Notes: generated by a model not told the origin, from the sequence alone. 64,000 nt of DNA from Chloranthus sessilifolius (GCA_021018995.1 CM037588.1:79209765-79273764), one strand, 5' to 3'; shown: positions 1 through 11,830, counted from the first letter of the stretch. Translations and numbers: made by a program.

Positions 1-160
1 ATCTTGGGTTATAAAAGAAGTCACGTTATGGTTGCGTCATGATTGGCTTCGTCTTTGGGCGGTTTACTTTTAGCTTTTCACGATGGGTCATGAGGATATG
101 GCTAATTTATTGTGATGGGACTGGGTATTGAGTTGATATCATGTGTGTGCATGTTATTGC

Positions 161-247
161 GATGGGGATGGGTGAGTAGGTTTCTCTTTTCATGCAAGGG
201 TATGTGATGGGATGGGTGAGTAGGTTTTTCTTTTCATGCAAAGCAGC
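161..247. repeat. 44-bp tandem pair
   Basis: Two adjacent copies of a roughly 44-base unit containing GATGGGTGAGTAGG, the motif starting near 167 and again at 211, with one or two differences. The flanking 1-160 and 248-330 hold no gene that I can support. Confidence 0.6.
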
Positions 248-329
248 CTATGAGGCTACGTGATGGGACAAAAGAATTTTGGCTGCGATGGGATAATAAG
301 TCCTTGGGGGTGTAAATTTCATCCAAAGT

Positions 330-760
330 CAGGTATTGTGCGCCTATTTTAGGTTGCTCAATATGATTGCGCGCCTATTTTCAGGAGTGTGATCTCAGGT
401 TTGAAGGGGCATTTTAGCATGTGGGAGTGTGCATGCGATTATATCATGCGGCATAATCCTTGCACGAGATTGAGGCGTCACCAGGTCAGTGTACGAGTGA
501 CATTTTTGTATTGCATGTCTAGAGTGTGTCGTTTAATTAGATTGCGCAGCCTATAGCCTACGTGTGATAGGGCGTCGCACAGTTCGCGTGGGCGATGGTT
601 TTATTGAACGCTTGGGTCATTGCGCATGTTTTGGATTGTGCGTAGCGTGCGTGGCGCATGATCGAATTAAATGCACGTGCTTTGGCGCATGATTAAGTCT
701 GTACTATATATAAGCGATAAAGCTTTCATTAGTTTTTCATTCTCTGGTTTAGTATCGAGT
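330..760 (+). promoter_or_regulatory. promoter-like region, diverged copy 1
   Basis: The stretch carries repeated GCGC-containing motifs (TGCGCCTATTTT near 350, GCGCGCCTATTTT near 370, GGCGCATGAT near 653 and 683) followed by a TATA-like box, CTATATATAA, at 704-713. The layout and parts of the wording match the region at 2,950-3,345 in front of the PMD gene, for example GCGCATGATT before the TATA box and TCATTCTCTGG or GATTCTCTG after it. I infer a diverged duplicate promoter whose gene body has been lost. It could instead be a piece of LTR U3 from a Tat-type element. No transcript evidence is visible in sequence alone. Confidence 0.3.
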
Positions 761-1190
761 TTTGACCTTTTTCTGGATATCTGCTATTTTGAAATTCATA
801 TTTTAATGATATTGAGTGATCTAACCATTCGATTGGGATGCCATTTCTTCCTATATTCATTATTTCGCGTGCTCTCGGTCCTGAGGTGATGCTCGTGGAT
901 GGTGTTATTCTGAGAGTGGGCGATATTGGGAATGAGGGCTCTAGTCTTCACATCGATCCTTTTTAGGGAGTGGTGAAGGCAGTGTTGAGGAGGCGACGGT
1001 AGAGGAGGTGAAGATAACAGAAGAGAAGGAGAAAAAGTGGAGGGATGTGTTTCCCAACCAATGCTCCTTGAAGTCTCCGATTGGACGCTCCAAGTGGAAT
1101 CTGCTCCTCGCTTCGTCTCAGTTTTGAACTCAGTCTTCATTTTGGGTTGTAGGTTAAAGTTTTAGGTTTTCATTTTGGGTTGTAAATTCA

Positions 1191-1204
1191 GGAGGTATGC
1201 CTCC
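1191..1204 (+). other. 3'-end-like hairpin, copy 1
   Basis: GGAGG-TATG-CCTCC forms a perfect 5-bp stem with a TATG loop, about 480 bases downstream of the TATA-like box at 704. A T-rich stretch follows. Similar hairpins lie at 2,416 and 6,711, the last just after the PMD gene's stop, so this may mark a transcript 3' end. The function is inferred. Confidence 0.3.
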
Positions 1205-1240
1205 GATGATACTTGTAAAACTTTTGAGTTACGAATAAAG

Positions 1241-2399
1241 GGGCATTTTTTTTTTTTTTGCTTGTTTATTTGTTTAAACTTATTAATGGACTAGTTGGAT
1301 TTATTTTATTTGTTTGATTTATTTTAGGATTTAGTTTAGAGTTTTAGGATTCATTCTAATTTTACTTTGGGCTTATCCCGAGGTTACTTTGCTTTGTTGA
1401 GTTTGGTTTAGAGGGTTTACTTGGTTCTGTTTAGTTTGTTAAGGGGATTTTTGGTCCTGAACAAGTTAAGGTTTCACTTTAGAGAGTTTTTTATTTAAAG
1501 TTTTGTCTGGTTGAAGGTTTGATTTAAATTGAGTTTTAGTCTTTTGTTTGATTCAACATGAGACTTAAAAGGTGTGAGTTTTCAAAGGTTCTAGATGGGT
1601 GTTAAATGTTTAAATTCTACTGGTTTATCTAGGCTTGGGGGGATTGGTGTTTCTTAGGGGGTTAAGTGTTATTTGATTATTGGTTCATCTAGGTTTGTCA
1701 TGAATTATGATCTTTCAAAGGGGGTATGTGTTTGGTTTAGATTTAATTAGATTAGAAAAGTTTAAAGGCGTGACACTTGTCATTCAGTAATTCAAGAGGT
1801 ATAGTCTATAAATGTGTGAGCTAAAAGTTTTGGGTTCTTATTATTTTGAATCTTATTTCAAGTTTGGGATTAAGAGTTTTGGGGCATTTTTTTTTCTTTG
1901 GCATTTCCTTGTTCATTAATGTCTTTTCTTCCTTTATTTTTTGTATCACGGGTGTTAGACCCGAAGAGTAGTATTTATTAAATGAATTCTTGAGAATGGA
2001 CGGGATCGGGAATGCAAGGTAGCGGTCGAATTGCTACCATGCTAAGGGAAGAGATGGAGGAGAAAAAGTTGGTAGAAAGGAAACCCAAGGATAAGATAGG
2101 GTCAGAATTCTCATGACCAATGCCTATCTTTCCTCGATAGGCTCTGCATATCCCATATTAGTTGCTCTTCCTTGTTATGGTTTCCAAGGTGAGCTTCTAA
2201 GGGCGAATCCCGTAGGTCTTGGGTGGCTTTCCGTGAACCACTCTTTCTTTTCTGCCGACTCGAGGCAAGGGGAAGAGGTTATTATGGTTAGAATTCGTTC
2301 AGGGCACTTCCTTTCTTCGGGCTCTTCCGAGATTTGTAATTTCTCGAATAAATTCATATTCAAGCATTGCCTGAACGGGCTAGTTTTAAGTTTCTTATT
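1241..2399. other. no gene seen; AT-rich, partly duplicated
   Basis: No convincing coding region. The stretch is T-rich on the + strand with poly-T at 1,247-1,259. A segment near 1,950-2,100 (TTAGACCCGAAGAGTAGTA) resembles the one near 6,990-7,020 downstream of the PMD gene, which suggests a degraded duplicate of that gene's flank. Confidence 0.45.
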
Positions 2400-2415
2400 T
2401 CAAGTTGTATATTCA

Positions 2416-2429
2416 GAGGGTATGCCCTC
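2416..2429 (+). other. 3'-end-like hairpin, copy 2
   Basis: GAGGG-TATG-CCCTC, a perfect 5-bp stem with the same TATG loop as the hairpin at 1,191 but different stem bases. It is preceded by TTGTATATTCA, close to the TTGTAAATTCA before copy 1. From here to about 2,950 I see no gene. Confidence 0.35.
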
Positions 2430-2949
2430 GGTATATTTTGTAATTATTTTATTTATTTATGAAGTGATTATTATCTCAGTTATTTCTTTTGCGAATTCAG
2501 GTTTAGTTTATTTTGTGGCTTATTTGATTGTTTTGAGTGTGAGGTTTACTTGTTTAACTTATTTATTTTGGATCGGGGCATGTTAGGAGCTTTTTTTTTG
2601 TCTTGACTTAGTTTGGGCTTAGTTGGAGTATATGAATGATGGTGATATTTCTCTTGTTTAGTTTTGCCTTGGTTGGGGCAAGTTTTTTTGTTTAGTTTTA
2701 GTTAAAATGAATGGATGACGAGGGGCATTTATTTTCTTGGGTTTGGTATTAGTTGGGGCGTATAGGTGATGTTGGGGCTCTTTTTTTTTTGGTTTGGTGC
2801 ATTTTCTTTTGGTTATCGGGGTAGATATTTCTTTTAAGTCTGGAATGTTTTGAATCGGGCTTAACAAGGGCTTGGTTTCGCTAATAATTAGTGTCAGAAA
2901 TCTCTTAATTCAGGCCTGTGATCGTGCTGTTCTGGGCATTTTTTTGTTT

Positions 2950-3345
2950 TCTGGGGAATTACGCGCTTCGCTCCGAGCGCATAAATTAATTATGCGTCAG
3001 AGAATGGACGCGCGTTCAGAGCGTCAGAATGAAATTAAGCGCCAGTTTCTGGTTGTTTGATTGATTCAAATACAGGTTACCGGGCGCGAGATTAGGGTGG
3101 TGGCTAGTCACTGTGCGGGTGACCATTGGCATTCGCGCACCACTGTGTGGACGCTTGAAGTGATCACGTGCTCAGTAGGTTGCGCGCAACCAAGTGGTCG
3201 AGTTTGTTTGAGTGGGCAATGATTGATTCACGCCCTTAAGAACTGTCGTGTGATCTGAATTAAGCGCAGTGTGAGTGGTGCATGATTTATTTAAGTGCGC
3301 TAATTTGTGTGCACGATTTTGGCGTGTCTTATAAATAGTTCAAAA
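2950..3345 (+). promoter_or_regulatory. promoter-like region of the PMD gene
   Basis: A TATA-like box, CTTATAAATAG, lies at about 3,329-3,339, some 170 bases before the PMD reading frame. Upstream is a dense set of GCGC motifs, among them a perfect 14-base palindrome, GGTTGCGCGCAACC, at 3,178-3,191 and GAGCGCATAAATTAATTATG near 2,975. The arrangement of a CG-rich array then a TATA box repeats what is seen in the LTRs and accessory promoters of elements F, A and B. Activity is inferred. A diverged copy sits at 330-760. Confidence 0.4.
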
Positions 3346-3506
3346 TTTTAATTTTTGTCACAAGATCCATTTTAGTCTTTGATTCTCTGTTTCCTTGTTT
3401 CTTTGTGCTCTAATTTTCATATTTTCGTGATAATTTGCTATCCGGCCATCTATTTTGGGCACCGTTTCCTTCGTTCTCTTCAGTTTTTTGAGCTCTTCAT
3501 TCTAGG

Positions 3507-6500
3507 TTGGAATCCAAGAGTGGTGGTAGGCACGACATTACCATTTTTAAGTTGGAGAGGATGTTAGGGGAAGAGATGGGTGAGACTTCTGAGGCTCAAA
3601 CCGACGTTGTTTGGGAGTTGGATGTTGGGGAGGTAGTTAGAGAGGAGGTATTGGAGGTTAACCAGTCGGGGGTCAAGGAGGATGTATGTAAGGAGATTTT
3701 GGGTGTGCCGTATAGGTCGAGCAGTTCGGGGCCAAGTGTAGTCTGAGTCACTTGGTTTTTTTATATGTTTGCTAGTGGCTTCGTCCCCCCGAGGTGCTAT
3801 TCGGAGGCGAAGGTGACTTATGAGGCGCATTGTGCAATAGTAGCGGGTTGGGAGCCCGTGGTGGAGCCAGTGTTGGCTGCGGATAGGGTGCTTCGAGCAT
3901 TTTTTATGCACTTCCTTGGTGTTGTATTCTTCTCTTCTTCGACTCGAGGATGCGTCACTGGGTTATTTTTAATGGTTCTCAGGGACTTGGATCGAGTTCC
4001 TTCCTATGCGTGGGGTGCGACAGCATTGGCGCATCTCTATGAGCAGCTTTACCGTCGGGGATAGGCATTGCATTGATCGGAGGTTTCCTTTCGTTCATTC
4101 AGGTGAGTTTTTAGTCAATTGGCGTCATGATGTCTTTAGTTTGATTAATTTTGTGGTCGTAGTGACGATCTCAATGGTTTTTTTTTATGTGTCGTTGTTG
4201 TTGTTCTTATTTTTTTCTTTTCAGTTTTGGGCTTATGATCATTTCGCTTTTCTTCGTCCGGGAGTTCCGTTGGAGGTGACATTCACGTTTTCGCAGATGC
4301 ACGTGTGGAGAGAGGCGTTGAGGGGTCGTCGTTGGTCTTCGGATCTTCAGACCACGCGCGGCCTCTTTGAGGATATGCATGCGGGGTAGGTATAGATCGT
4401 CATGCGTACATTTTTTTTTTGTTTCGTTTTGGTCTTTTAAGATCTCGGTCTTCATTGAGGGTCGGCTCGTGTGCTTAGTTGTAGGTGATTTGGCAGCCGT
4501 ATGCGGATGAGGAGGATGCCGGCGTGCTAGTGATTCAGTCTGGCTGGCCCTTCTTCAATGTGGACATATGGGTTCATTGTTTGAGAGGGTGGAGAGGATC
4601 CACACATCTCGGGTGGTACAACAGTTAGGGCTCGCTCAGGGAGTCCCTCCAGAGATTCGCCACAGAGTGGTGAAGAGGATGACCGGCCCTCCTGACTGGA
4701 ATTTTACAGAGCAGATGGCGCTTTAGGTAGCAGATTTTAGAGCTAGCGGACTAGGGTTATAGGGGTGCATGACGAGGCGGGCGCCCAAGAGTATGTGTGG
4801 TGGTTTAGTGCGTTGGGTGGCGGGCGCCTCTTCATACCTCCCTTCCATGGGAGTGGCTCTTTTACGATCTGTGGGCCAGAGTCGGCGTTAGCTTTGAGGA
4901 AGAGGTTGGCTGTGTTGGAGTAGGGCCATCTCACCGCGAGCGTGCGGGGGCATTGGATGCTCTCCATAGGTCGATGGAGCGGATGGGGTGTGCTCCTTGT
5001 CTGGATGAGGAGATGCTACACTCGTTAGCCTCCTTGGTTGCTCAAGCTAGGGCAGCGGAGGATCAGTTGGGGGCTCAGCTAGCAAAGACTCGACGGCTCC
5101 TAGTGAGTTAATTTATGGTTTTTTTTTTTGTATTATGTGGACTTGGTCTCCTAGCCGTTTTGACATGATTGTGGTGTCTTATTTTATTTTATTTTGGACA
5201 GTCTCAGAGGGAGGATGAGGTTGCTCGTCAAGCGGCGATGATCAATTTGTTAAACGGTCAGCAGTAGGACGGCCGAGAGGTGAAGTCCAGCCTACGATAT
5301 GAGATTGATCGATTGGTAAGTGTCTTTATAAATATAATTTAGCATTGCTAGGACTATGAGCTTGTCGACTGATGTGTTTATTATTATTCGTAGAGAGCCG
5401 AGCTCACTGCTGGAGGTTCCGTTCCGGCGTTTGATCCATCTTCAGTTGCTTCCTCTAATCGGGAGGATCCAGCGATGGCTTAGCTTTGGGCCGAGCTAGA
5501 TCATTGGGTAAGTTCCATTCAATCTTTTATCTTGTTTATATCATTGCAGTAGTTTGTTGGGTGTCATTGTTTCGCTTTCTTAGTTGCTTACTTATATCAT
5601 GTGGTATTTCAGCGTCGGGTTGTCGAGGATCTTTAGGTGAGGGAGGCGACTGCTGCCTCTCTGCACCCGGAGAGTCATGTATAGTTTTTTTTTAGTATGA
5701 CATAATTCTGTTTAGGTTATTTTATCTTTATTTTGTTCTGACATGTCATGTGTTGGTTTGTTTAATTCTTTGTGCAAGTTGTTCCAGACTCTGCTCCCGA
5801 GGCTCCCCCTCAGGAGTCTGTTCCTATCCCTACTCAGGTATGTTTTAATTATTGCGTTCGTAGTTTAGTTGTCATCATATTATTTTTAATGTAGTTATTT
5901 GTTCTTGTTGCAGCCGCCTACGTTCGTTGTTCCTTCCATGCCTCCTGCTAATCCAATGACGGCTGAGACAATTGGGCGACTCCTGGAGGAGAGGTTGGAT
6001 CTGGTATGACTGTTTCCTTCTCAAAGTTTCTTGTTTGGTTCATGTATATATATTAGTTTTTTTTTTTTTTTTTACTTTTTGGCATGGTCATGTAGGTCCA
6101 TCAGCTTGAGGAGGCGCGTCTAGAGGCAGCGCGAGCGCACTCCACTCCCGAGGCGAGATGAGTCCTTAGGGAGACACAGAGTTGGGAGGACTTGTTTGTC
6201 GAGTTGATGGTCACATAGAGGATTCAGATAGAGGCATAAGAGGTGGCACGCCAGATGACGCATGCAGAGATGCAGGTATCCCTAGATCGGTTGTAGTATC
6301 TTCTGGCGAGGAGTGAACGAGGGGTACATAGGTTGGTTAGTCAGCTTGATGGATCGGAGTCGAGGGCTATGAGTTCCTTGGCTAGGCATTCTCGTCACAT
6401 GTCACATGATCATGTCAGGGATGATGCTCATAGGAATTCGGCCGTTCGTGATATTCTTGCAGGGTATCCTCTTCACTCTCGATCGAGACGGTCTGTTAGC

Positions 6501-6662
6501 CAGATGGGTGAGGGGGGTTTTGTAGCAGGGCCTCGTCGTTTAGAGGATTCGCTGACTCCAGGTGCTGAGATTGTACTTTCAGAGGACCAGTCTACGAACC
6601 TCTGGGCTGATGATACTGTGGATAGCAGCGCTTGGCCATCCCAGCGACAACATAGGGAGTAG
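3507..6662 (+). pseudogene. plant mobile domain (PMD) gene, intron-containing, broken
   Basis: A protein with a plant mobile domain (aminotransferase-like, which I recall as Pfam PF10536) followed by a long coiled coil. Visible PMD hallmarks are YAWGATALAHLYEQLYRR (near 4,005-4,060), WAYDHFAFLRPGVP (near 4,225-4,270) and VIWQPYADEED (near 4,485). Glutamate/arginine-rich heptad segments follow between about 5,000 and 6,330, then a Ser/Arg-rich C-terminus that runs to a stop at 6,660-6,662. Several GT-AG introns of roughly 80-125 bases separate the parts, for example about 4,102-4,224 and about 5,100-5,198. It lies downstream of the T1 integrase in the opposite orientation. Tat-lineage elements are known to carry extra antisense ORFs, some PMD-like, so it is probably T1's accessory gene. 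A host or DNA-transposon PMD gene is the alternative. It is broken by several disruptions. Confidence 0.65.
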
Positions 6663-6710
6663 GTCTGTGTATGTTTTGTTTTACTATGTGTGTGTGAGTT
6701 ATACATATAT

Positions 6711-6755
6711 AGGGGGGATGCCTCTGGTGACAAGTGTACAAAGAAAAAAACTTTG
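6711..6755 (+). other. 3'-end-like hairpin, copy 3
   Basis: An imperfect form (AGGGGGGATGCCTCTGG) of the hairpins at 1,191 and 2,416, about 50 bases after the PMD stop codon and followed by TGTACAAAG and an A-run. Its place after a recognisable gene is the main reason to read all three as 3'-end marks. Confidence 0.3.
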
Positions 6756-6762
6756 ATATATA

Positions 6763-8307
6763 TATGGAGATTTTGGTTTAGATGTACCTGATTAGCTCCT
6801 TTTTCTTTTAGTTACCTCTTGCGTCCACTTTTGCCTTTTAGTTGCTTTAGCGCCATCGATCGTCATTGGGACTTGGGAGCTTCCTGAGCTGGCCCAGTGA
6901 TGGTTGAAGGTTGCTTGCGTATCTACCCATGTGAGAGTAATGATGTCAATAGTTTTTGTTCTCCCCCTTGCTTATTGTCAAGGGGGTAAGTGTTTCAGAC
7001 CGAAGTCTAGTAGTAAAAGATGAATATGTACTTTTTTCATCTTTTTTTCTTCTTTTTTCCTTTTCTTCTCTTTTTTTTTTTTTTAATTATTTTTTTTAAA
7101 CGAAAGTAATGCAACAGGGAAAGCAAATATCTATGATAGAAATAATAACAAAACAATAAAAAATAAAAAATTTCCTAGTGTAGGAGCGTGGTAAGATTGG
7201 CAATGGTATCCTTGGTAGCACTTTTCGGGTGGTAACTTCATCGTTCCTCATCTTCTTTGGGGACAAGTCAGCGCTTTTGATATAATTCTTCTTCTAATCC
7301 AAAAAAAAAAAGAATGCCCTAGCGTTAAGATGCAATGGAGCTTTTCTGGGTTTCGAGATGAGCATTTTGGGTCTATAAGCAGTCATGGGTATTTGGTGAG
7401 TTAGTTTTGAAGAAAAGTTGATTGGTATTGTCACCGAACCGGGGAGGTCTCTTTTGATTAGGTCAGCTTTATACAGGAGTCTATCCTAGGGTGGTAGTCA
7501 TCCTATCCCATGGTTATTAGGGAGAAGTATGATAGGTATAGTAGGTGATTGCATCAATCATCATTCATCAATTTTCAGTTTCATTTGTAGGAGCATCCTA
7601 TAAGGTTTCTAATTTATCGTCCGAAAATAATAATAAAAAAAGAAGAGGAGAGTAAGGCTCAGTGATATGGGGGATAGTTTGTATCTAATGCTTCCCAAAA
7701 GGGATGAGTAATAATCTTTTTCTCAGAGGGATATGGGATGCCATAATTGAGCTTCTTCGTCATGTTTCAGTGCCATAAAAAATCTCACATTCTAAGGTTA
7801 GCAGGAGTTTATCCTCCTCCCGCCACCTCACGACGCCTTCTAGTAGTATGGGGACATCAAGGATGCCCTCGTAACTTTCTTATACACTTCTAGTAACGTT
7901 GCCATGGATGTCCTCATGGTCTACTTATGCTTCCTTGAGCTCATTGACTTGTTCATTCTTCGTAATGCTCTCACTCAATTTTTTATATGTATATTTTTTG
8001 AAAGCATCCTGCTAGCGCAAGAATGATGAGTTTTGATTGAACCTAGCATCTTTATTTTTTTTTTACTCTAACGTCTCCTCCAATGGCGGGAGAAGGGAAA
8101 TGAAGACCGAGTCTTACTTATGCTTTTGAAAGAGGTTAGATAGGTCACTAGTCCTTTAATCAGATTGCCCGAGTGAGAAAAGATGGATGAGAAATCGGAG
8201 ATCTTAAGGATATTTTGAGAATTGAAGGCGTACGACCAATGAATGGGTCGTAAAGACTACCGGGGTGATAAGTATAAGTATTTAACCACGGGATGTAATA
8301 ATCACAG
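6763..8307. other. no gene seen; spacer between the PMD gene and T1 pol
   Basis: No coding region on either strand that I can support. It holds a T-rich tract at about 7,035-7,100 and A-rich tracts at about 7,140-7,170 and 7,300-7,312. On the T1 (-) strand this is the stretch after the pol stop, where a 3' untranslated region, polypurine tract and LTR would be sought. I could not place an LTR start with confidence. Confidence 0.5.
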
Positions 8308-9480
8308 GGTTAAGGATAATATTTTATAAGGTACATGGCGTTCCAAGGGCTAGGGAGTTCTTCCCCATCTTGGTTCATTAGTTTATAGGCATTTCCAGGG
8401 TATGCGGCTGTTATGACATATGGGCCAACCCAGTTTGGTTTCAATTTTCCTTTCAGATGGGTGTGTTTGGAAGGCATAATTTTTGTCAAGACTAATTCTC
8501 CAATATTAAAGGTTCATTCGAGGACTTTCTTATTATAAGCCTTGGCCACTCTCCTCTGATATTCCTGAGCGTGATCAGCTGCCCTAACTGCGTGAGTAGG
8601 GCAATTCTCCTCTCATCTAAGGATAGCTCATCATCGAGTTGAACTCGTAAGGATGGTACTTATATCTCATATGGTAGGACTGCCTCCATCCCGTAGGTAA
8701 GGAGGTAGGGAGTTTGGCCAGTGGCCGTACGAATAGAAGTCTTATAAGCCCAGAGTTCTTCTGGTAGTCATTTAGGCTAGTCGGCTCCATTACTTGTTTC
8801 TACTATGCATTTTAAGATTCGAATCAACATTTTGTTCGTAGCTTCTGCCTGTCCATTGCCTTGAGGGTAGAATGGTGATGAGTGGCATAGATCAATGTCG
8901 TACTTCTTGCATAACTTCTTCGTCTTCTTCGTGATGAACTGTGGTCCGTTGTTAGTGACAAACTTCCTGGGTACTCCAAATCTGATGATGATATTCCGAA
9001 TAATAAACCTTATGAGTGTTGAAGTAGTGATTCTGACATAGGATTCAGCTTCTATCCATTTGGTGTAGTATTCGGTCGCTGTAAGTATGAACGCGTGCTT
9101 GTGAGCGTTCCCAATGATGTCTATGAAAGGTCCAATGATATCGAAGACCCACATAGAAAATGGCCATGGCGAGGTCATAGTATTCAGTAAAACTGATGGA
9201 GCTTTAATGAGTGCGGCATGTTCTTAGCATTGCCTGTAGGATTAGATGTAGAGGTGGCAATCTCTGATCACTGTCGGCCAGAAGTAGCCTTGTCGTGCAA
9301 CTTGATCAGCGAGTCTTTGTTTATCGGAGTGGACGCCGCGGGTACTGGCATGTGCTTCTCGGATGATATATTGTCCTTCGACAGTTGGGATGCATCATAG
9401 CAGTACTCCTTTAGTGAAGGCCTCTTTGAATAATATTTCGTCGAGTACGTAAAATCGGGCACATTGGTTCCTTATAGTCT
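8308..9480 (-). pseudogene. T1 integrase region
   Basis: Integrase of the Tat lineage, which inserts element cDNA into the host genome. The catalytic core is seen at about 8,777-9,180: WPFSMWVFDIIGPF with the first Asp, then FGVPRKFVTNNGPQF where the second Asp is expected, then SPFYPQGNGQAEATNK with the Glu. The zinc-binding region lies upstream, around 9,230-9,440. The C-terminal tail typical of Tat elements (KGKLKPNWVGPYVI, then PWNAMYLIKYYP) closes the frame near 8,308. Several disruptions interrupt it. There is no chromodomain, as expected for this lineage. Confidence 0.8.
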
Positions 9481-10500
9481 TCCGTTCGATCTTCGTGGCG
9501 TATGGAGGGACATGTTGATGTTTCAAGAGATTCCAGATTTCGAAATACCATGGTTGTCCATCGTCGGTCGGTGATTTTTCAAATCTAAACATAGAGACTT
9601 TGATTTCTGTTTTGATGTGATTTTTCAGAGTGATTGCTTCTTTCGATCCTGTACTTGTGGGGAGGACGGGTAATTCTCTCTTGACAGTCCATGCTACCTC
9701 GTGGGCGGGTACTGTCAGCTTTTTGATGAAGGTCTTGGTACTTTGCCAAATAGGTATTTGGATGACCGAAGCTAGTGTGGCTAAGGAATTTGCGAGCTTA
9801 TTTTCTAATCTAGGGATGTGCGTAAAAGAGATTCTTTCAAATTTTTTTGCTAAATATTGAGCGGTTTCTAGGTATGCCATTAGTCTCTTTTTCTTAGTTT
9901 TCCATTCTCCTATGACTTGTGAAATTACTAGTTTGAAATCAACGATGGTTTTTAACCGTTTAATACCTAAATGTAGCAGTGCTCGTAGTCCAGCTATAAA
10001 GGCTTCGTATTCTATGACGTTGTTAGTGACATGGAAATCTAGTTGAAAGGCTTTAGATTTGACAACTCCTTCTGGGCTCAGGAGGACTATCCCGATGCCT
10101 TTTCCTTTGTGATTTAGAGCGCCATCAAATACGTCTTATCGGACTCTTCATTATGAATTATAAATAGGTCTTCATCGAGAAAATCTGCGTGTATGGGCTC
10201 AGCACTAGGGAGTGGGAGATCGGCAAGGTAATTAGTGATTGCTTGTCCTTTAATCGATTTCTGCGTGACGTAAGTGATATCGAATTCTTACAGTAGCATA
10301 TGCCAGCGAGCGATCTTTCCTGATATTGTGGGCTTTTCGAATACGTACTTCAGAGGGTCCATTCAGGCTAGTACTAGTATTTTATATGCTCCGAAGTAGT
10401 GTCGTAATTTAGTAGAGGCCCACACCAAGGTAAGGCAAGTCTTCTTCATTGAAGTGCATTTTCGTTCATATTCGACCATCATCCTACTGAGGTAGTAGAT
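9481..10500 (-). pseudogene. T1 RNase H regions, including the extra Tat-type RNase H
   Basis: Readable - strand segments include GIGIVLLSPEG, then TNNVIEYEAFIAGLRALL (about 9,960-10,090), and further on THIPRLENKLANSLATLAS (about 9,770-9,830). These match the additional RNase H-like domain characteristic of Tat-lineage elements, placed between the usual RNase H and the integrase. The ordinary RNase H would lie at about 10,150-10,500, where only fragments are readable. Broken. Confidence 0.65.
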
Positions 10501-11807
10501 AGCCTTCTCTCTTGTTGTCTTCTTCATATTGTCTCAGAATTACTCCCATTGCTTTGTCGTTCGCTGAGAGGTATAGAATTAGGGGTCTTCCAGGGACTAG
10601 TGGTGATAGTATTAGCAGGTTAAGGAGATATTTCTTGATATTGTCAAAGGCTTGCTGACACTGGTCATCCTATTTGAAGTTCCTCCTTTAAGTAGTCTGT
10701 AGAGAGGATCATATCTGTCTGAATGCTGGGAGATAAATCTCCTGATGAATTGCAATCTTCCGATCAGGCCTCGTAACTCTTTGATGTTATTGGGAGGTGG
10801 CATCTCGAGGATGGCTCTGACTTTTACAGGGTCAACTTTGATCCCTCGCTTACTAACTATGAAACCAAGTAATTTTCTAGAAGTAACCTCAAAGACACAT
10901 TTCTTTGGGTTCATTTTTAGCTAATATTTCTCAGCTTTTTACAGTACCAGTTGGAGTGCTTCAACGAGTCCTACTCGTGTTTGGGACTTCACTAGTATGT
11001 CATCGACATAGACTTCTACACACTTATGCATCATGTCATGAAAGATAGCCATCATGGTGTGTTGATACGTGGCTCCTACATTCTTGAGCTCAAAAGGCAT
11101 GAAGACGTAACAGTATATTCCCCATGGTATGGTGAAGTCTTCTCTTGGTCTGACTCTACTAATTTGATCTAATTATATCCAAAGAAACCATCCATAAAGG
11201 ATAGCATCTCATGTCTTGCGGAGTTGTCGACTAGAGTGTTAATGTGCAAAAGTGGGAAGTCATCTTTTGGGCATGCCTGGTTGAGGTTTCAGAAGTCGAT
11301 GCAAACCCGTACTCCGTCATCTTTCTTGGCGACAGGTACTATGTTTATGACCCACTTAGGGTAGAGGATGACTCGAATGAACTTGGGTTTGTATAATTTG
11401 TCAACTTCTACTTTAACTTGAAGGGCAGTTTGTGGGTGCATCCTGTGGAGTTTCTGCTTAACAGGCTTTGCATCGGGTTCTAAGACGAGGCGATGTTCAA
11501 CTAAGCTTAGGTCTAAATCGGGCATGTCCTCGTAGAACCATGTGAAGGAATAGAGGTGCTCTTGCAGGACTTGCACAATTTGCTGGCATTCATTAGAGTT
11601 GAGCGTTGTGCTAATAAGTAGTTTCTTGGATTTCTCTTCAATGTCAAAGTTAAATTCTTCTGTGGGTTCCGCATTTGCTCATTGAAATGCTTGATAACCT
11701 GTTAGAAGTCTAGTGCCTCTTGGGTAACTGGTGCTCTTTCTTCATCCCCGATAAGTTCGTATACTGCAAAATTGCTACACTGGGGATCTGAGTTTGCGAA
11801 AGGTAAC
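10501..11807 (-). pseudogene. T1 reverse transcriptase region
   Basis: Ty3-type RT on the - strand. Readable parts are LVLEPDAKPVKQKLHRMHP and VVPVAKK-type fingers with the RVCIDF motif (about 11,289-11,576), and the thumb and connection MNPKKCVFEVTSRKLLGFIV with IKELRGLIGRLQFIRRFI (about 10,650-10,914). The catalytic region lies between them and is only partly readable. The upstream edge at 11,807 is the exact point where element A entered. Broken by several disruptions. Confidence 0.8.
11803..11807. repeat. target duplication GTAAC, left of element A
   Basis: GTAAC lies directly before the TGTTATTG start of A's left LTR. The same five bases occur at 36,911-36,915 directly after A's right LTR, so both ends of A are certain. 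Confidence 0.9.
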
Positions 11808-11830
11808 TGTTATTGTTTCGGGTCTGTCAG

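Noticed and set aside
796-1140. - strand frame of 114 codons
   Set aside because: Low-complexity Ser/Pro-rich translation with no family resemblance, in a region better explained as a decayed duplicate flank.
7035-7100. T-rich tract as T1's polypurine tract
   Set aside because: On the T1 strand this would be an A-rich tract, but no LTR start with matching ends follows it that I can support.
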